Source: an uncultured Acidobacteriota bacterium (lineage in GTDB: Bacteria; Acidobacteriota; Vicinamibacteria; Vicinamibacterales; CAVVIG01). From it: 50,592 nucleotides of DNA. Of the stretch, positions 16,989 through 25,434 are shown one piece after another; the first letter of the stretch is position 1; each line of letters opens with the position of its first letter. The position numbers and the translations under genes are program-made. Under the pieces are notes generated by a model. The model did no database searches and had not been told where the DNA came from. It worked only from the letters and a program-made list of their open reading frames with translations. The stretch spans positions 1 to 50,592 of the forward strand of contig CADEDC010000024.1 in the NCBI GenBank assembly GCA_902825985.1. Direction: 5' to 3'.

Positions 16989-17234
16989 ATGCAGCGCCCC
17001 TCCATCACGGCGATCGCTGGCGCGATCGAGCAATACCTGCGGCGGTATCCCGATGCCGGCGACAGCGATGTGGGCATTGCGGAATGGTGGCTGCCCGAGG
17101 AAGGTGTGCAGGCGTCGCTCGACGATGTGCGGGACGCGCTGGCACTGCTGGAAAGCCAGGGGGTCATGGAGACGGTGATGCTGCAGGATGGCCGCAGCCT
17201 GTGGCGGCCGGCCCGCCATCCGCGTCGGCCATGA
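16989..17234 (+). CDS. Small winged-helix-like protein, first gene of the eCIS operon, 81 aa
   Basis: It begins SITAIAGAIEQYLRRYPDAGDS and continues VGIAEWWLPEEGVQASLDDVRDALALLESQGVMETVMLQDGRSLW, which reads as a small winged helix: three helices followed by a two-strand wing. Small proteins like this occur just before the DUF4255 gene in phage-tail-like clusters. No Shine-Dalgarno is obvious before ATG 16989. It might regulate the operon or act as an assembly factor; neither is shown. The next gene starts 19 bases later. Confidence 0.7.
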   Translation: MQRPSITAIAGAIEQYLRRYPDAGDSDVGIAEWWLPEEGVQASLDDVRDALALLESQGVMETVMLQDGRSLWRPARHPRRP

Positions 17235-17252
17235 GGCCCAACTGAAACACGC

Positions 17253-17837
17253 ATGGCCAACGTCTTCGCGATCCACTCGGTCGGCAACTCGATCGTCACG
17301 TACCTGCGGAACGCCTATCCGCAGGTCCTGAACGGTGTGGACCTGCCTGCCTGTGGATTCGAACTGGTGTCGTCTGGCGAGCTGGCGGGTGACGCCGGCG
17401 ACTCGACCCGAATCACGCTGTATCTCTACCGGATCACGGTGAACGAGCACTCACGACAGGCACAGACGCAGTCAGCGGCCGCGGCCCGACCGACGGCGCT
17501 GGGGCTGGACCTCCATTTCCTGATGAGCGCCTGGGCGGGGAACGCCCGCGACGAGCACACGACACTCGCCTGGGCGATGCGCCAGCTGCACATGTTCCCC
17601 ATCCTCGACGCATCGTCGTTGTCGCCGGAAGCGGGATGGGGGGCCAACGAGGTCATCCAGATCATCCCGGCGGAGCTGCCCACCGAAGACGTGATGCGCA
17701 TCTGGGACGCACTCGACCCGGCCTACCGCCTCTCGGTGTCGTACATCGCCCGCCTGGTTCGCCTGGATCCAGACGTCCAGCAGTCGGCCCGTCCGGTGGT
17801 GGCGACGCGGTTCGTGCACGGCGAGGACGCGTCATGA
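17253..17837 (+). CDS. DUF4255 (Pvc16-N-like) tail terminator/cap protein, 194 aa
   Basis: A typical DUF4255 protein: N-terminal helix IHSVGNSIVTYLRNAYP, strand region TRITLYLYRITVNEHSRQ, the family-typical block LGLDLHFLMSAWAGNARDEHTTLAWAMRQLHMFPILDAS, and PAELPTEDVMRIWDAL before a C-terminal strand. In Afp and PVC particles the homologous Afp16/Pvc16 protein caps the distal tube and sheath end and limits length. It overlaps the next start by 4 bases (ATGA), indicating coupled translation. Confidence in the family is high; the capping role is by homology. Confidence 0.9.
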   Translation: MANVFAIHSVGNSIVTYLRNAYPQVLNGVDLPACGFELVSSGELAGDAGDSTRITLYLYRITVNEHSRQAQTQSAAAARPTALGLDLHFLMSAWAGNARDEHTTLAWAMRQLHMFPILDASSLSPEAGWGANEVIQIIPAELPTEDVMRIWDALDPAYRLSVSYIARLVRLDPDVQQSARPVVATRFVHGEDAS

Positions 17838-18643
17838 CGCTGCTGCTGCGGAAACGCGAACCGGTCGATCGACGCGTGCTCGGCGCCCTTCGGCTCGTCG
17901 ACGGCACGACGCATGTGCCGATCGACGACGGCTTCCAGGTGTCGGCGCAGGATGCGGAGATCGTGCGGAACCGGAGCGGACTGTACGTCATCCGCAGGCT
18001 GGCGTCGCTCGATGCGCACGCCAGCGCGTTCGCCGCCCCACCCGGGGATCCCGCGGTTGGCAGCGTGCTGCTGCGGATCGACATTCGACACACCGGCGGA
18101 CGCTACCTCGATCGACGGGTCACGCTCGCGCTGCCGCGCGATCCGGATCCCAGCCGCGCGGACGCCGCCGCCTCGCTCTTCCAGCCGGTCACGGTCGCGG
18201 TGTATCCGGGTGCCACGGCGATGGTGACCGGAAACTGGGTGGACCTGCGTGTGACGGTGCGGGGCGGCGCGGCGGCAGACGCGCTCGGCGGAGCACTCCT
18301 CCGGGTCGTGGCCGGCGGACGCGTGCTCGCTCGCGGCCTCACCGACTGGCGCGGCGAGGCGCTCGTCCCGGTCGCCGGAATTCCGGTGACCACCTGGTCG
18401 ACCGAGCCCGATGCGGTGGTCGTGACGGAGACCGCGGCGGCACTCGAGTGTGTCTTCGATCCGGCGGAGGGGCTGCGCACACCGGTGGCGGACGTTCACG
18501 AGGGGCGGGCGCCGCGCCTGCCGCCCCTCCCGGATCCGGATCGCATCGATGGCGCGCGCGCCACGTTGCCGCAGGCATCGGTGCCCATCCAGTTGGCCGC
18601 CGGCCGCCGGCTGGCGGTCGCCGTCAGCCTGTCGTTGCCCTGA
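17834..18643 (+). CDS. eCIS-associated protein with Ig-like domain, 269 aa
   Basis: Start ATG 17834 overlaps the DUF4255 stop. Residues 1-90 contain a beta-rich region (ALRLVDGTTHVPIDDGFQV). Residues 105-200 resemble a carboxypeptidase-regulatory/Ig-like sandwich (LRVVAGGRVLARGLTDWRGEALVPVAGIP). There are no cysteines apart from one and no signal peptide. Its position between the terminator and the sheath is typical of accessory structural proteins that differ between eCIS lineages, so a particle role is likely, but I cannot name it. Confidence 0.7.
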   Translation: MTLLLRKREPVDRRVLGALRLVDGTTHVPIDDGFQVSAQDAEIVRNRSGLYVIRRLASLDAHASAFAAPPGDPAVGSVLLRIDIRHTGGRYLDRRVTLALPRDPDPSRADAAASLFQPVTVAVYPGATAMVTGNWVDLRVTVRGGAAADALGGALLRVVAGGRVLARGLTDWRGEALVPVAGIPVTTWSTEPDAVVVTETAAALECVFDPAEGLRTPVADVHEGRAPRLPPLPDPDRIDGARATLPQASVPIQLAAGRRLAVAVSLSLP

Positions 18644-18703
18644 AACGATTGCCCCATGACCAGCACGAGTGCAGCATCCACCCGCACATTGGAGAGATGA
18701 TCC

Positions 18704-20494
18704 ATGCCCGAATATCTAGCTCCAGGGGTCTACGTCGAAGAGACCAGTTTCCGCGCCAAGTCCATTGAGGGGGTGGGCACGAGCACGACCGCGTTCGTCG
18801 GCCCGACACGCCGCGGACCGGTCGGCGAGCGGTCCGACGTGATCACCAGCCTGTCGGAGTTCGAGCGGCTGTACGGCAGCCTCGAGGGGCTCGGCTTCGC
18901 CGACGCCCGCGGCGCCAATCCCAGCCTCAATTTCATCGCCCACGCCGCACGCGCCTACTTCGACAACGGCGGCTCACGGCTCTACCTGGTGCGCTGTGCG
19001 AACGGGACGAGCGCCGCGGCCGCGGTCCTGCGGACGAGCGCCGTCCCGCCGGCGCCTCCCGAGCCGGACCCGGAGCGGATTGCGGTGGTGGCGCGCTTCG
19101 GCGGGGCGAGCGGCAATGGTCGCCTGCTCGTCCGTGAAGTGCCGCGGCCGGCGACGCCGCGGACGCTCGACACGGCACCGGCGGGCAGCCTCGTGCGGGT
19201 CACCACGAGCAGCGGAACGCCGGCGACCGACACCACGACGATCTACCAGAAGGTCGGCACGGCGTGGCAGGACGACGCGACGCCGCCGAACACGCTCACG
19301 GTGACCGACACCATCCGCGCGGAGCTGGTGACGCTGGCGATCGAGTTCATCGACGCCGATGGCTACTCGCAGGCGTGGGAAGACGTCGGCGTCGGCGCGG
19401 CGCATCCGCGCGCCGTCGGCACGGTGCTCGCGCCGCAGCCGTCGAATCGGGCCGACGAGCTGCAGAACCTGGTGGCCTTCCAGATCGGCAGCGGCGTCAC
19501 GGCGTTCGAGCTGCGGGCGGCGCTGGCGGCGCTGCCCGCCGTGGCCGGCGACACCGACGGACGCCGCTCGCTGCAGCTGACCGGCGGCACCGACGGCGCG
19601 GCCCCGCAGGTGGGTGCAGCGACGGTCGTCGGCAGCTACAGCCACGCGCTGGCGCAGCTGCTCGCGCTCGAGGACGTGTCGATCGTCGCGGCACCGGGCA
19701 GCAGCGCGTATGCCGACGCCCAGGCGGTGCAGGGGGCGCTCATCGGGCACGCCGAGACCCGGCGGTCGTATCGCATCGCCGTGCTGGACACGCCGCCGGC
19801 CCAGACGACCGGTCAGGTCCGCGATGCGCGCGGCCGCATCGACTCCCGCTACGCCGCGCTCTACTACCCGTGGGTGGTGACGGCGAACCCGCTGGCGCGC
19901 CCCGGCCGCGACGACATTCCGAAGGAGATCACGTTACCGCCGTCCGGCTTCCTCTGTGGCGTCTACGCCCGCAACGACGTCGAGCGCGGCGTCTTCAAGG
20001 CGCCGGCGAACGAGGTGGTCCGCGGCGCGCTGCGGTTCGAGAGCGACATCAACTTCGGCCAGCAGGAAGTACTGAATCCGATTGGCGTCAACTGCCTGCG
20101 ATATCTGAGCGGCCGCGGCTATCGCGTCTGGGGCGCGCGGCTCGTGTCGAGCGACCCGGAGTGGAAGTACGTCTCCGATCGCCGCTACTTCAACTATCTC
20201 GAGGGGTCGATCGATCGCGGGACCCAGTGGGCGGTGTTCGAGCCGAACGGCGAGCGGCTGTGGGCCAACGTCCGCCAGACGATCTCGGACTTCCTCTACA
20301 ACGAGTGGCGCAACGGCGCGCTGCTCGGCACGACGGTGGAGGAGGCGTTCTTCGTGCGCTGCGACCGCAGCACGATGACGCAGAACGATCTCGACAACGG
20401 ACGCCTTATCTGCCTGATTGGCGTCGCCATCATCAAGCCGGCGGAGTTCGTGATCTTCCGCATCGGTCAGAAGACAGCGGACGCCCGCGCGTAG
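18704..20494 (+). CDS. Contractile tail sheath protein 1, 596 aa
   Basis: This is a full-length Afp2/Pvc2-like sheath subunit. The N-terminus LAPGVYVEETSFRAKSIEGV and then TAFVGPTRRGPVGE, with FDNGGSRLYLVR near residue 95, are sheath hallmarks. A variable, surface-exposed middle region of about 250 residues precedes the conserved C-terminal domain with VNCLRYLSGRGYRVWGARL, then WAVFEPNGERLWANVRQTISDFLYNEW and VRCDRSTMTQNDLDNGRL. Extended N- and C-terminal strands normally link subunits into the contractile mesh. GGAGAG precedes the ATG. It is followed by tube 1, the usual sheath-tube pair. Confidence 0.97.
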   Translation: MPEYLAPGVYVEETSFRAKSIEGVGTSTTAFVGPTRRGPVGERSDVITSLSEFERLYGSLEGLGFADARGANPSLNFIAHAARAYFDNGGSRLYLVRCANGTSAAAAVLRTSAVPPAPPEPDPERIAVVARFGGASGNGRLLVREVPRPATPRTLDTAPAGSLVRVTTSSGTPATDTTTIYQKVGTAWQDDATPPNTLTVTDTIRAELVTLAIEFIDADGYSQAWEDVGVGAAHPRAVGTVLAPQPSNRADELQNLVAFQIGSGVTAFELRAALAALPAVAGDTDGRRSLQLTGGTDGAAPQVGAATVVGSYSHALAQLLALEDVSIVAAPGSSAYADAQAVQGALIGHAETRRSYRIAVLDTPPAQTTGQVRDARGRIDSRYAALYYPWVVTANPLARPGRDDIPKEITLPPSGFLCGVYARNDVERGVFKAPANEVVRGALRFESDINFGQQEVLNPIGVNCLRYLSGRGYRVWGARLVSSDPEWKYVSDRRYFNYLEGSIDRGTQWAVFEPNGERLWANVRQTISDFLYNEWRNGALLGTTVEEAFFVRCDRSTMTQNDLDNGRLICLIGVAIIKPAEFVIFRIGQKTADARA

Positions 20495-20521
20495 GGCGCG
20501 ACGGGACAAGGAGAGAGAGAC

Positions 20522-20968
20522 ATGGCCAATCGTGAGACGCCGTACGGCGCCTTCAACTTCACGGTCAGCTTCGACGGCGGTGAGACGTTCGGCGGCTTCT
20601 CTGACGTGTCGGGCATCGGCACCGAGATCACGGTGGCCGAGTACCGCAACGGCAACGAGAAGGAGAACCACGTCCGCAAGGTGCCGGGTGTGCACAAGGT
20701 GGGCGACGTCACGCTCAAACGCGGGCTGGTCAACTCGAAGTCGCTGTTCGACTGGATCAAGGACACCCGGACGCAGGGGCCGGCGGCCAAGAAGAAGTCG
20801 GTCGCGATCAGCCTCCACGACGAGGCCCAGACGAAGGTGCAGACCTGGGTGCTGTCCAACGTGATCCCGATGAAGTACTCCGGCCCGACGCTGGCCGCCA
20901 AGGGCGGCGGCGACGTGGCGATGGAAGAGCTCGTCCTGTCAGCCGAAGGGCTGATCATCGAACAGTAG
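20522..20968 (+). CDS. Inner tube protein 1 (Afp1/gp19-like), 148 aa
   Basis: A T4 gp19-like tube protein of normal length. It opens PYGAFNFTVSFDGGETFGGFSDVSG and has the family features TEITVAEYRNGN and VTLKRGLVNSKSLFDWI, ending MEELVLSAEGLIIE. Hexamers stack to make the tube that is driven out on sheath contraction. An AGGAGAGAGA ribosome site lies upstream of ATG 20522, perhaps supporting high expression as expected for the main tube subunit. It sits between the two sheath genes. Confidence 0.97.
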   Translation: MANRETPYGAFNFTVSFDGGETFGGFSDVSGIGTEITVAEYRNGNEKENHVRKVPGVHKVGDVTLKRGLVNSKSLFDWIKDTRTQGPAAKKKSVAISLHDEAQTKVQTWVLSNVIPMKYSGPTLAAKGGGDVAMEELVLSAEGLIIEQ

Positions 20969-20983
20969 GCCCGATTCCCAGTC

Positions 20984-22537
20984 ATGCCTCTCGTCTTCGA
21001 TACCGCGCGCCCGAGTGCGAGACCGGCGCCGCAACGTACCGACATCGCCTGCTTCGTCGGTTTCGTGCGGCGTCGGCCGGCGCCGCTGCCCGAGCCGGTC
21101 CGCGAACGTCTGCGGATCGCCGGGTGGGTCGACGGACCATGGGCGAAGCCGGCCGCGGTCGTCGACGCGCTGGAGCAGGTGCCGGTGAGCGTCGAGAGCT
21201 GGGATGCGTTCGAGGCGCTGTTCGACTGGCACGCCCGACCGATCGCAGCCGGCGGCAGCGCCGTGTGCGCCAGCTATCTGGGCGCGGCAGTACGGCGCTT
21301 CTTCGGCCAGGGCGGCCGGCGGGCGGTCATCGTGAGGACCGGCGATCCGTGGCCGTACGTCGCACCCGCGGACGATCGGGCCGCGCATCGTCTGGCGCGG
21401 CTGCGGGCCGCGTTGCCGTCGTTCGCGCCGGGTGTGGACGGGCATCGGCTCTTCGATGCGGCCGACCCGGGAAGCTGGCGGGGAATCGAGCACGTCTACG
21501 GCGTGCCGGAGGTCAGCCTCGTCTGCCTCCCCGATCTCGCCGACATCTGTGCGGCAGCACCGCTGCCGCCGCCGCCGGCGCCGCCGCCGCTGGTCCCGGC
21601 GGTGCAAACGTTCGTCGAGTGCAGCGGAGCGGAAGCCGTGCCGGATGAAGACACCGCGCTCCGGCGGCTGTCGGCACCGCGCTGCGACGAGGCCGGACTG
21701 CTGGTCTGGCGCGATGCGGTCGACGACGTTCGCGAGTGTCTGGCCCGCCGGCGCGACGTGCTGTTCGTCGGCGCGGTGCCGCTGATGGCAGGACCGGCCG
21801 CCCAGCGCGATCCGCTGGCCCATCTCGAGCGCGCGCACGTGCTGGCCCCTGGCGGTGCGGCTCCAGCCCACGCCAGCAGCGCGTTCGTGCAGCTCGCGTT
21901 CCCGTGGACGATGACACGGGATTCGGGCGATCTGCCCGAGGCGCTCGAACCGCCAGATGGTCTGCTGGCCGGGCTGATCGCCGCCGGCGCGATCGCGCGA
22001 GGCACCTACCGTTCGGTGGCCGGCCGCCTGCTCCCGGCGGTGGTGAGCGCGACGCCGATGCTGTCCTGGGGGGCGGGTGTCGACACGCCGGCGGCGCGGC
22101 TCGCCGAACGTGTCTGCGTCATCGCGCGTCAACCGGACGGCTGGGCGCTGCAGTCCGACGTCACGACGTCGCCGGTCGTCGAATGGCGGGCGGGGAGCGT
22201 CAGCCGCATGATGGCGAGCCTGGTGCGCGCGGCGCGTCAGGCGGGCGATGCCGAGCTCTTCGACGCCAACGGGCCGGTGCTCTGGACCCGCGTGCGGCGG
22301 CATTTCGAGACGCTGCTCACCGCCTACTGGCTCGAAGGCGGGCTCGGCGGCGCGACGCAGGACGAGGCCTTCGAGGTGCGATGCGACCGCACCACGATGA
22401 CGCAGAACGACCTCGACAACGGACGGCTGGTCGCCAACATCACCGTCCTGCCGGTCGCCGCCATCGAGCGCATCACGATCGTGCTCGCCCTGTCCGCGTC
22501 GGGCCAGCTGGTGGGCAGCATCCGGGAGGTGGCGTGA
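20984..22537 (+). CDS. Contractile tail sheath protein 2, 517 aa
   Basis: A diverged paralogue of sheath 1. The N-terminal SARPAPQRTDIACFVGFVRRR replaces the usual long linker arm, and YLGAAVRRFFGQGGRRAVIVR matches the FDNGGSRLYLVR region. A Pro-rich insertion (LPPPPAPPP, about residue 192) precedes the core. The C-terminus EVRCDRTTMTQNDLDNGRLVANI is nearly the same as in sheath 1. Afp/PVC systems likewise carry several sheath genes, one of which is thought to sit near the baseplate. The shorter N-terminal arm would give a subunit with fewer mesh contacts. It overlaps tube 2 by one base. Confidence 0.92.
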   Translation: MPLVFDTARPSARPAPQRTDIACFVGFVRRRPAPLPEPVRERLRIAGWVDGPWAKPAAVVDALEQVPVSVESWDAFEALFDWHARPIAAGGSAVCASYLGAAVRRFFGQGGRRAVIVRTGDPWPYVAPADDRAAHRLARLRAALPSFAPGVDGHRLFDAADPGSWRGIEHVYGVPEVSLVCLPDLADICAAAPLPPPPAPPPLVPAVQTFVECSGAEAVPDEDTALRRLSAPRCDEAGLLVWRDAVDDVRECLARRRDVLFVGAVPLMAGPAAQRDPLAHLERAHVLAPGGAAPAHASSAFVQLAFPWTMTRDSGDLPEALEPPDGLLAGLIAAGAIARGTYRSVAGRLLPAVVSATPMLSWGAGVDTPAARLAERVCVIARQPDGWALQSDVTTSPVVEWRAGSVSRMMASLVRAARQAGDAELFDANGPVLWTRVRRHFETLLTAYWLEGGLGGATQDEAFEVRCDRTTMTQNDLDNGRLVANITVLPVAAIERITIVLALSASGQLVGSIREVA

Positions 22538-23055
22538 TGATCGATCCGCCCGAGCTGCCGGAGAACGAGCTGGCGCCGTTCCACGTCTTCAAGTTCGCGG
22601 TGAGCTTCACCCGCGCGACGCTGCCGGGCGCCGCGGCGGTCGCCGCCAGCGATGTCGCGCTGTGCAGCGGCGCTTTCGCCGAGTGCAGCGGTCTCGAGGC
22701 GACGATGGAACCGAAGGTGATCAAGGCCGGCGGCGCCAACTATGGCGCGGCGCAGCGGGTGGGACCGGTCACCTTTGCGACGGTCGTCCTCAAACGCGGC
22801 ATGACGACGACCCGCGACCTGTGGAACTGGTTCCAGATGGTGGCCGGCGGCGCCTACAGCTATCGCCTCGACGCCCGCATCACGATGCAGTCGGCGAGCG
22901 GCGACCCGCAGCTCACCTGGGTCCTCGATCGCGCGCTGCCGGTGAAGTTCAAGGCCGCCGATCTGAACGGGAAGGGGGCGGAAGTCGGGATCGAGGAACT
23001 GCATCTCGCCCACGAAGGGCTGCGGCTGGAGCTGCCGGCCGGAGGAGCGCGCTGA
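22537..23055 (+). CDS. Inner tube protein 2 (Afp5-like), 172 aa
   Basis: A second gp19-like tube protein, about 24 residues longer than tube 1. Its N-terminus is extended (IDPPELPENELAPFHVFKFAVSFTR), with an Ala-rich insertion before the conserved AECSGLEATMEPKVIKAGG. VVLKRGMTTTRDLWNWF and EELHLAHEGLRLELP match the family. In Afp such a paralogue (Afp5) forms the first ring on the hub. The ATG at 22537 overlaps the sheath 2 stop and its own stop overlaps the next start, so translation is tightly coupled. Confidence 0.92.
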   Translation: MIDPPELPENELAPFHVFKFAVSFTRATLPGAAAVAASDVALCSGAFAECSGLEATMEPKVIKAGGANYGAAQRVGPVTFATVVLKRGMTTTRDLWNWFQMVAGGAYSYRLDARITMQSASGDPQLTWVLDRALPVKFKAADLNGKGAEVGIEELHLAHEGLRLELPAGGAR

Positions 23056-24140
23056 TGCCGAGCCCGACACCCGCCGTGGCCGCGGTCGCGCTCGCCCGGT
23101 TTCGAACGGTGACGGCTGGCGAGCCGATCGACGTCACGGTCCACTTCAACCCGGCGTCGCTCCAGTACACGGTGTCGAACACCCTGAAGGAACAGGGCTC
23201 CGGCGCCAAGAAGAAGCAGTACGTCAGCCAGACCTCCGCCAAGCTGACGATGGACCTGGTGTTCGACACCACGGCATCGGGCGACGATGTGCGCGAGACC
23301 ACCGACAAGATGGCCAAGCTGCTCAAGCCGCACGGGCCGAGCGGCAAGCAGGTGCCACCGCTGGTGGAGTTCAGCTGGGGTCTCTACGGCTTCACGGGGA
23401 TGGTCGAGCAGTACAAGGAGACGCTCGACTTCTTCGGCGCGAGCGGCGTGCCGTTGCGATCGAGCGTCAACCTCACCCTGACCAGCCAGGACGTCGTCTT
23501 CGACAGCGGACGGAATCCGGCGGCGAGGGTCGACGGCAACCTGACTCCCGAGCCGGTCGACGTGCCGACATCACCCGCGCCCGCGGACGGTCCGGCCGGC
23601 GTCGCCAGCGCGATGGGCGACCCGCGGGCGGCGCGCGCGATCGCCTCGGCCAACGGCGCGGCGAGCCTGCGCTTCTCGGCTGGAGCCTCGTTGGCGGTCG
23701 GCGCGGGCGCCGGGGTGACGCTGTCATCGGCCGCGGCGTTCTCCGCCGGCGGCGGCGTCGGTCTCGGGATTTCCGGCGGCTTGGGGGCCGGCGCCGGGAT
23801 TGGCGGCGGCGTCGGTGTCGGCGCGAGCCTTGGCGTCAGCGCCGGGGCGGGTGTCGGTGTCGGAGCCGGCATCGGCGCGACCGTTGGGGCCAGCGCCGGC
23901 GCCGGTGTCGGCGGCGGCCTGTCCGCCGGCCTCGACTTCTCCGGCCTGCGCGCGCCCGCGGTGTCGGCGGCGATGCCTGACGCACGGGCGGCGCTGGCGC
24001 TCACCGCTGACGCGCCAGCCGGGAGCGGTGCCCAGTTCGCGCTCGGCGGCCGCGCACAGTCAACCGCCTCGCCGAGTCTGGCCGCCGATGTCGGCGCCAA
24101 CGCCGAGCTGACCGCGCGGCTGAAGTTTGGAGGTGGCTGA
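23055..24140 (+). CDS. Afp7-like tube adaptor protein with Gly/Ala/Val-rich tail, 361 aa
   Basis: Residues 1-160 are the contractile injection system tube adaptor domain: VTVHFNPASLQYTVSN, then KLTMDLVFDTTASGDDVRETT, then PPLVEFSWGLYGFTGMVEQYKETLDFF and NLTLTSQDVVF. Afp7-type proteins normally end in a LysM domain. Here no LysM motif is seen. Instead about 80 residues (roughly 215-293) are almost only Gly, Ala, Val, Ser, Ile and Leu, in GAGVGVGAGIGA-like repeats, followed by about 65 residues of mixed sequence. In the particle it would join the tube to the baseplate hub. The tail's role is unknown. Confidence 0.88.
   Translation: MPSPTPAVAAVALARFRTVTAGEPIDVTVHFNPASLQYTVSNTLKEQGSGAKKKQYVSQTSAKLTMDLVFDTTASGDDVRETTDKMAKLLKPHGPSGKQVPPLVEFSWGLYGFTGMVEQYKETLDFFGASGVPLRSSVNLTLTSQDVVFDSGRNPAARVDGNLTPEPVDVPTSPAPADGPAGVASAMGDPRAARAIASANGAASLRFSAGASLAVGAGAGVTLSSAAAFSAGGGVGLGISGGLGAGAGIGGGVGVGASLGVSAGAGVGVGAGIGATVGASAGAGVGGGLSAGLDFSGLRAPAVSAAMPDARAALALTADAPAGSGAQFALGGRAQSTASPSLAADVGANAELTARLKFGGG
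23698..23934 (+). repeat. Gly/Ala/Val-rich low-complexity coding repeat
   Basis: Degenerate GGC/GCC/GTC-type codons encode recurring motifs such as GAGAGVTL, GGGVGLG, GAGAGIGGGVGVGASLG and GAGVGVGAGIGATVG. Synonymous codons vary, which argues that the protein sequence is kept by selection and is not a recent DNA expansion. Confidence 0.75.
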
Positions 24141-24141
24141 C

Positions 24142-24309
24142 GTGCCGATCATCTTCGAGGAAGTGACGGGCGAGATCGCACCCGAACCGGGCGCTTCGCA
24201 GGAGGCGCCGGCGCCGCCGGCGGCGACCGGCACCGAGCCGTCCGCCGAGCTGCTGCGGCGAACGCTTCACCTGATTCGCGAACGCGAACGGCGCGTGCGC
24301 GCCGACTGA
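24142..24309 (+). CDS. DUF5908-like small eCIS protein, 55 aa
   Basis: GTG 24142 has GGAGGT (24129-24134) upstream inside the preceding gene. The product opens VPIIFEEVTGEIAPEPG and ends in a basic helix (ELLRRTLHLIRERERRVRAD) after a Pro/Ala linker. DUF5908 proteins are about this size, begin MPIxI-x-E, and sit exactly between the LysM/tube-adaptor gene and the gpD gene in eCIS clusters. The match rests on position, length and the opening residues. Function is unknown. Confidence 0.6.
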   Translation: MPIIFEEVTGEIAPEPGASQEAPAPPAATGTEPSAELLRRTLHLIRERERRVRAD

Positions 24310-24325
24310 CGAGCGAGCCAACACT

Positions 24326-25411
24326 ATGGCGGAAGCACCGATCAGCCAGGAGGCCATCTATCGTGCGCGTCCGACGCTCCGCTTCAGCGGCGCCGAGGAT
24401 CTGCGCGCGTCGGAGCTGATCCTGGCGATGCGCATGGAGGAGCACGAGGGAGGCATGAGCACGCTCGAGCTCCGCCTGTCGAACGTCGCCAGCACCAGCG
24501 ACGGGCGCGCCGAGCTGGCGTTCGGCCCTGCCGCCAACCTGCGGCTGGGAGCCGCCATCGAGGTGTATGCCGGCGACGAGGCGCAGCCGCGCGAGATCTT
24601 CAGGGGCCAGATCACCGCGATCGAGGCCGACTTCCGCACCGGTGCGCCCCCCGAGCTCGTCGTCCTCGCCGAGGATGCGCTGGCGCGGGCGCGGATGGCG
24701 AGACGCAGTCGGACCTATACCGATGTGTCGCCTGCCGCCGTCACCCGGGCGGTGGCCGGTGAGCTCGGTTTTCGGCCGGTGATCGCAGGGCTGGAATCGC
24801 CGGTCGGTACGTGGGCCCAGGTGAACGAGAGCGACCTCTCCTTCCTGCGCCGCCTGCTCGGCCGCTTCGACGCCGATCTGCAGTTCGTCGGCGACGAGCT
24901 GCACGTGTCGCCGCGCGCCGACGTGCGGCGCGGTGCGCTCGAACTGGCGCTCCACGGTCAACTGTCGCGTGCGCGGGTGACCGCCGACCTCGCGCACCAG
25001 GTGACGCGCGCGACGGCCCGCGGCTGGAACGCCGCCGACGGTGCCGTCGTCGAAGGCACGGCCACCAGCGGCACGCATCTGGGGCCGGGCCGCGGCCGCG
25101 ACGGCGCCTCGCTGCTGCGCGAGGCGCTCGACGAGCGCGCCGAGCACGTGGGCCATGTCGCGGTCGCCACCCGCGACGAAGCGCAGGCGCTGGCATCGGC
25201 AGCCTACGACCTCAGGGCACGGCGGTTCGTCACCGTCGAGGCGACCGCCGAAGGCAACGCGCAGCTGCGCGTCGGCGCGCACGTCACGCTGACCGACCTC
25301 GACACGCGATTCGACAACACCTACTACGTCGTCCAGGCGAGTCACCTGTTCGACGTCCAGCAGGGCTACCGGACCGATTTCCGCGCCGAGTGCGCGTACC
25401 TGGGAGGCTGA
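24326..25411 (+). CDS. gpD/VgrG-like baseplate hub protein, 361 aa
   Basis: A phage late control D-like hub, corresponding to the N-terminal half of Afp8/VgrG. Features include ELRLSNVASTSDGRAEL, AAIEVYAGDEAQPREIFRGQITAIEADF, the block VLAEDALARARMARRSRTYTDVSPAAVTRAVA, and SDLSFLRRLLGRFDADLQFVGDELHV. The C-terminus TLTDLDTRFDNTYYVVQASHLFD leads to the end of the barrel. The trimer would connect tube rings to the spike encoded next. In this cluster hub and spike are two genes, not a single VgrG fusion. Confidence 0.92.
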   Translation: MAEAPISQEAIYRARPTLRFSGAEDLRASELILAMRMEEHEGGMSTLELRLSNVASTSDGRAELAFGPAANLRLGAAIEVYAGDEAQPREIFRGQITAIEADFRTGAPPELVVLAEDALARARMARRSRTYTDVSPAAVTRAVAGELGFRPVIAGLESPVGTWAQVNESDLSFLRRLLGRFDADLQFVGDELHVSPRADVRRGALELALHGQLSRARVTADLAHQVTRATARGWNAADGAVVEGTATSGTHLGPGRGRDGASLLREALDERAEHVGHVAVATRDEAQALASAAYDLRARRFVTVEATAEGNAQLRVGAHVTLTDLDTRFDNTYYVVQASHLFDVQQGYRTDFRAECAYLGG

Positions 25412-25434
25412 GGACCGTACGGGCCCTGATCGCC

